DNA from: an uncultured Trueperaceae bacterium | Lineage (GTDB): Bacteria; Deinococcota; Deinococci; Deinococcales; Trueperaceae | DNA length: 64,000 nt | Direction: 5' to 3' | Assembly: GCA_937907415.1 (NCBI GenBank) | Contig: CALCHY010000282.1 | Location: forward strand, 1 to 64,000 | Shown here: piece after piece, positions 62,211-64,000 of the stretch | Layout: every line of letters begins with the position of its first letter | Numbering within the stretch: position 1 is the stretch's first letter | Notes under the pieces: generated by a model | What the model was told of the DNA's origin: nothing | Databases searched by the model: none | The model's input: the letters and a program-made list of their open reading frames with translations, nothing else | Translations under genes and position numbers: made by a program

Positions 62211-62232
62211 ATGATATCACTTCGCTATCACT
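62211..62232 (-). promoter_or_regulatory. Promoter with phased AGTGATA repeats upstream of the SPFH operon
   Basis: On the minus strand AGTGATA-GCGA-AGTGATA (62232-62215) gives two identical 7-mers 11 bp apart, one DNA turn. The second runs into a -10-like TATCAT (62216-62211). A 10-bp palindrome GTGCTAGCAC follows at 62200-62209. RHH proteins of the Arc class bind short direct or inverted subsites on one face of DNA, so this is a fitting operator for the RHH protein of the operon. Confidence 0.5.
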
Positions 62233-62288
62233 CGCGCAGTGGTCCGTGGGCGCCCGCGCCGCAGCCGCGACCGACTCCGCCACGCTGG

Positions 62289-62294
62289 TAAAGT
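62289..62294 (+). promoter_or_regulatory. Leaderless-type extended -10 of dcd (TGG-TAAAGT)
   Basis: TAAAGT preceded by TGG; then 6 nt and the ATG at 62301. No Shine-Dalgarno. Confidence 0.55.
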
Positions 62295-62300
62295 GCCCCG

Positions 62301-62849
62301 ATGAGCATCAGGCCTGACAGTTGGATCCGCGCCCGCGCCAAGGAGGGCATGATCACGCCCTTCGAGGAGCGCCTCGTGCGCCAAGGCGTCATCAGTTACG
62401 GGCTCTCGAGCTTCGGTTACGACCTGCGCGCCGCACCTGAATGGCGCATCTTCGTGAACGCCTTCAACACCGTAGTGGACCCCAAGAACTTCGACACCCG
62501 CAGCCTCGTCGAGTGGGACGGCGAGACCTGCATCATCCCGCCTAACTCGTTCGTGCTCACGCGCTCTGTCGAGTACCTGAAGATCCCAGACGACACCATG
62601 GTCATCGCCCTAGGCAAGTCGTCTTACGCGCGCTGCGGCATCGTCGCCAACGTCACCCCACTCGAGCCGGGGTGGGAGGGCCACGTCACCCTCGAACTCT
62701 CCAACACCACCCCGTTGCCCGCCAAGGTGTACGCCAACGAGGGCATAGTGCAGCTGCTCTTCTTCCAGGGCGAGCGGCCGGACACTACCTATGCCGACCG
62801 CGACGGCAAGTACCAGGGCCAAACCGGAGTGACGCTACCGCGGCTCTAG
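62301..62849 (+). CDS. dcd: dCTP deaminase
   Basis: The 182-residue trimeric enzyme deaminates dCTP to dUTP for thymidylate synthesis. Visible signatures are [45 protein letters not shown] with the catalytic Glu and phosphate-binding [25 protein letters not shown], and the end [13 protein letters not shown]. Length is close to E. coli Dcd (193) and typical of the Deinococcus/Thermus group. It could also be bifunctional (dCTP to dUMP); the residues that decide this are not clear by eye. Convergent with the kinase gene, 16 bp apart. Confidence 0.95.
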   Translation: MSIRPDSWIRARAKEGMITPFEERLVRQGVISYGLSSFGYDLRAAPEWRIFVNAFNTVVDPKNFDTRSLVEWDGETCIIPPNSFVLTRSVEYLKIPDDTMVIALGKSSYARCGIVANVTPLEPGWEGHVTLELSNTTPLPAKVYANEGIVQLLFFQGERPDTTYADRDGKYQGQTGVTLPRL

Positions 62850-62865
62850 ACCGCCAACCGCACTC

Positions 62866-64000
62866 TCAGTCGTCTTCATCCGCGTCGATGAGCGGCAGGC
62901 GCACCTTGAACACCGTCGCGCCCGGGCCGCTCTCGACCGTTATCGACCCCTGGTGATGTTCGGCCACCTGACGGGCGATCGCTAGGCCAAGGCCGGCGCC
63001 GCCGCCGGCGCCCTTGTAGAACTTCTCGAAGATGCGCTCGAGCGTGGCGGACGGTATGCCAGGACCGTCATCCCCAACCAACACGGTGACCTCGAGGTCG
63101 CCTATCTCGAGGCCCAAGGTGACGGCCTCCGGGTGGCTAGCGACGCGCACGGCGTTCGCCGTCAAGTTGCGCACCAGCTGCGTCAGGCGTTGCGGGTCGC
63201 CGAGCACGAGCGCCGGCAGCCCGGGGGTCACGACCACCCCAGGGAACTCGCCGGCGACGGGCGCAAGCACGTCGCTGCGTAGTTCGACCAAGTGCGGGTT
63301 GGGGTCCACCACGAGCTGCCCGCGCGATAGCTGCAACAAGTCCTCCACCAACCTCGTCATGCTGCCAGCTATGCGCTGCGCGTCCATCAGGTCGTCGCGC
63401 ACCTCCGGCTTGGCGCGCCTGACGGCACGGTCGAGGAAACCCCGCAAGCTCGTGAGCGGCGTACGCAGCTCGTGACTCGTCTCTGCCAGGAACACGCGTT
63501 GCGCGTCTAGCGCAACGCTCAACCTCCCGACGAGGCCGTTCAGGGCGCTCGTCAGGCGGCCGACTTCGTCGCTCGGACCTTCGTACTCGATGGCCTCGAG
63601 CCGGTCAGGCCCAAGGGTGGAAGCCAGGCGGGCGAGGCGTGTCAGTGGCCACAAGGAGGCGGCCGCCACGAGATAACCGACTACCAAGCTAGCCACGACG
63701 AGCAAGATGGCGGCCACGAGCAGGTTGCGCGAGAGGTCGGCGAGCACGAACCCGATGTAAGCCGGGTCGGTCATGACGACCACCACGCCGAGCTCGAACG
63801 GTGCGAGTGCGGCCTCCATGCGGACGCCGCCAACGAGCCCGCTCCACGTGGTCGGCACGCCGAGGCCGCCGATGACGTCGGCGGCCGGCAAGGCCTTGTC
63901 GCTGGCTTCGAACTCGGGCCGGCTGGCGACGAGCAAGTGCCCGCTCGGGTCGTAGACCTGCAGAACCACCCCGCCGGTCGGGCCGGTGAGGCTAGTCGAA
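62866..64000 (-). CDS. Membrane sensor histidine kinase (5' end beyond the window)
   Basis: The visible part is an extracytoplasmic sensor segment, a membrane helix (NLLVAAILLVVASLVVGYLV), a HAMP domain (LWPLTRLARLASTLGPDRLE onward), HisKA with SHELRTPLTSLRGFLDRAV, and HATPase with LVRNLTANAVRVA (N), GDDGPGIP (G1), FEKFYKG (F) and GAGLGLAIARQVAEHH (G2). An internal GTG at 63969 could be read as a start, but the frame stays open to the edge, and the first membrane helix expected for this class is missing, so the gene most likely begins outside. Its response regulator is probably also outside. Confidence 0.92.
   Translation of the reverse strand, partial: STSLTGPTGGVVLQVYDPSGHLLVASRPEFEASDKALPAADVIGGLGVPTTWSGLVGGVRMEAALAPFELGVVVVMTDPAYIGFVLADLSRNLLVAAILLVVASLVVGYLVAAASLWPLTRLARLASTLGPDRLEAIEYEGPSDEVGRLTSALNGLVGRLSVALDAQRVFLAETSHELRTPLTSLRGFLDRAVRRAKPEVRDDLMDAQRIAGSMTRLVEDLLQLSRGQLVVDPNPHLVELRSDVLAPVAGEFPGVVVTPGLPALVLGDPQRLTQLVRNLTANAVRVASHPEAVTLGLEIGDLEVTVLVGDDGPGIPSATLERIFEKFYKGAGGGAGLGLAIARQVAEHHQGSITVESGPGATVFKVRLPLIDADEDD

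Noticed and set aside
1..64000. tRNA, rRNA, CRISPR arrays, insertion sequences, prophage or attachment sites
   Set aside because: I looked for T-loop consensus, repeated spacers, transposase motifs and flanking repeats by eye and saw none. A tRNAscan/Infernal/ISfinder search would be decisive.

Overview
The window is a gene-dense, high-GC bacterial chromosome segment. I read it as a member of the Deinococcota, most likely a Trueperaceae-like lineage. This is inferred from base composition, from gene content (a K+-independent H+-pyrophosphatase, many universal stress proteins, a WYL regulator) and above all from promoter style. Six genes carry a TANNNT -10 box ending only 5 or 6 nt before the start codon, the geometry known for leaderless mRNAs in Deinococcus. 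There is no rRNA, tRNA, CRISPR array or recognisable insertion sequence to fix the taxonomy. About 52 genes are supported, one of them cut by the right edge.

Layout. 0-17.8 kb: a large AAA/TPR/BTAD regulator; a pair of secreted proteins, one with a duplicated domain; a PhnB-like VOC protein divergent from an L-2-hydroxyglutarate dehydrogenase; a SRPBCC protein; an ABC exporter; a GNAT acetyltransferase; nagA; a DUF4139 surface protein followed by a Gre-like factor; an operon of a WYL regulator, a sugar nucleotidyltransferase and a GHMP kinase; and an SDR dehydrogenase. 18-26 kb: a transglutaminase-fold exported protein with Ser in place of the nucleophilic Cys; an operon of two UspA proteins, a cytoplasmic histidine kinase and a NarL-type regulator, facing a third (tandem) Usp; and phosphoglucomutase. 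26-29.4 kb: hppA, an unexplained intergenic stretch, a 7Fe ferredoxin and a CsbD-like protein.

29.4-46 kb: a 2827-residue cyclic beta-1,2-glucan synthase overlapped by an upstream tandem-Usp gene, a CopD-like membrane protein, and a catabolic operon of deoC, an ALDH16-type aldehyde dehydrogenase, kbl and tdh. That operon turns deoxyribose-5-phosphate and threonine into central two- and three-carbon metabolites. 46-54 kb: a D-cysteine desulfhydrase-like enzyme coupled to an Asp/Glu racemase; a complete phnD-phnC-phnE-phnE phosphonate/phosphite transporter with an attenuator-like hairpin after phnD; an unknown gene; a polytopic membrane protein; and an MFS carrier overlapping it tail to tail. 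54-64 kb: alaS-HAD phosphatase-ruvX-mltG, an opposing SPFH/hydrolase/Arc-type RHH operon, dcd, and the 3' part of a sensor histidine kinase gene.

The points most worth following up are the leaderless-promoter set, the SPFH-hydrolase-RHH operon with a helically phased repeat at its promoter, the Usp-two-component operon with a shared palindromic hexamer, the hairpin that masks the alaS ribosome binding site, the Cys-to-Ser transglutaminase, and the structured stretch before the ferredoxin gene. I found no clear-cut new defence or mobile system.
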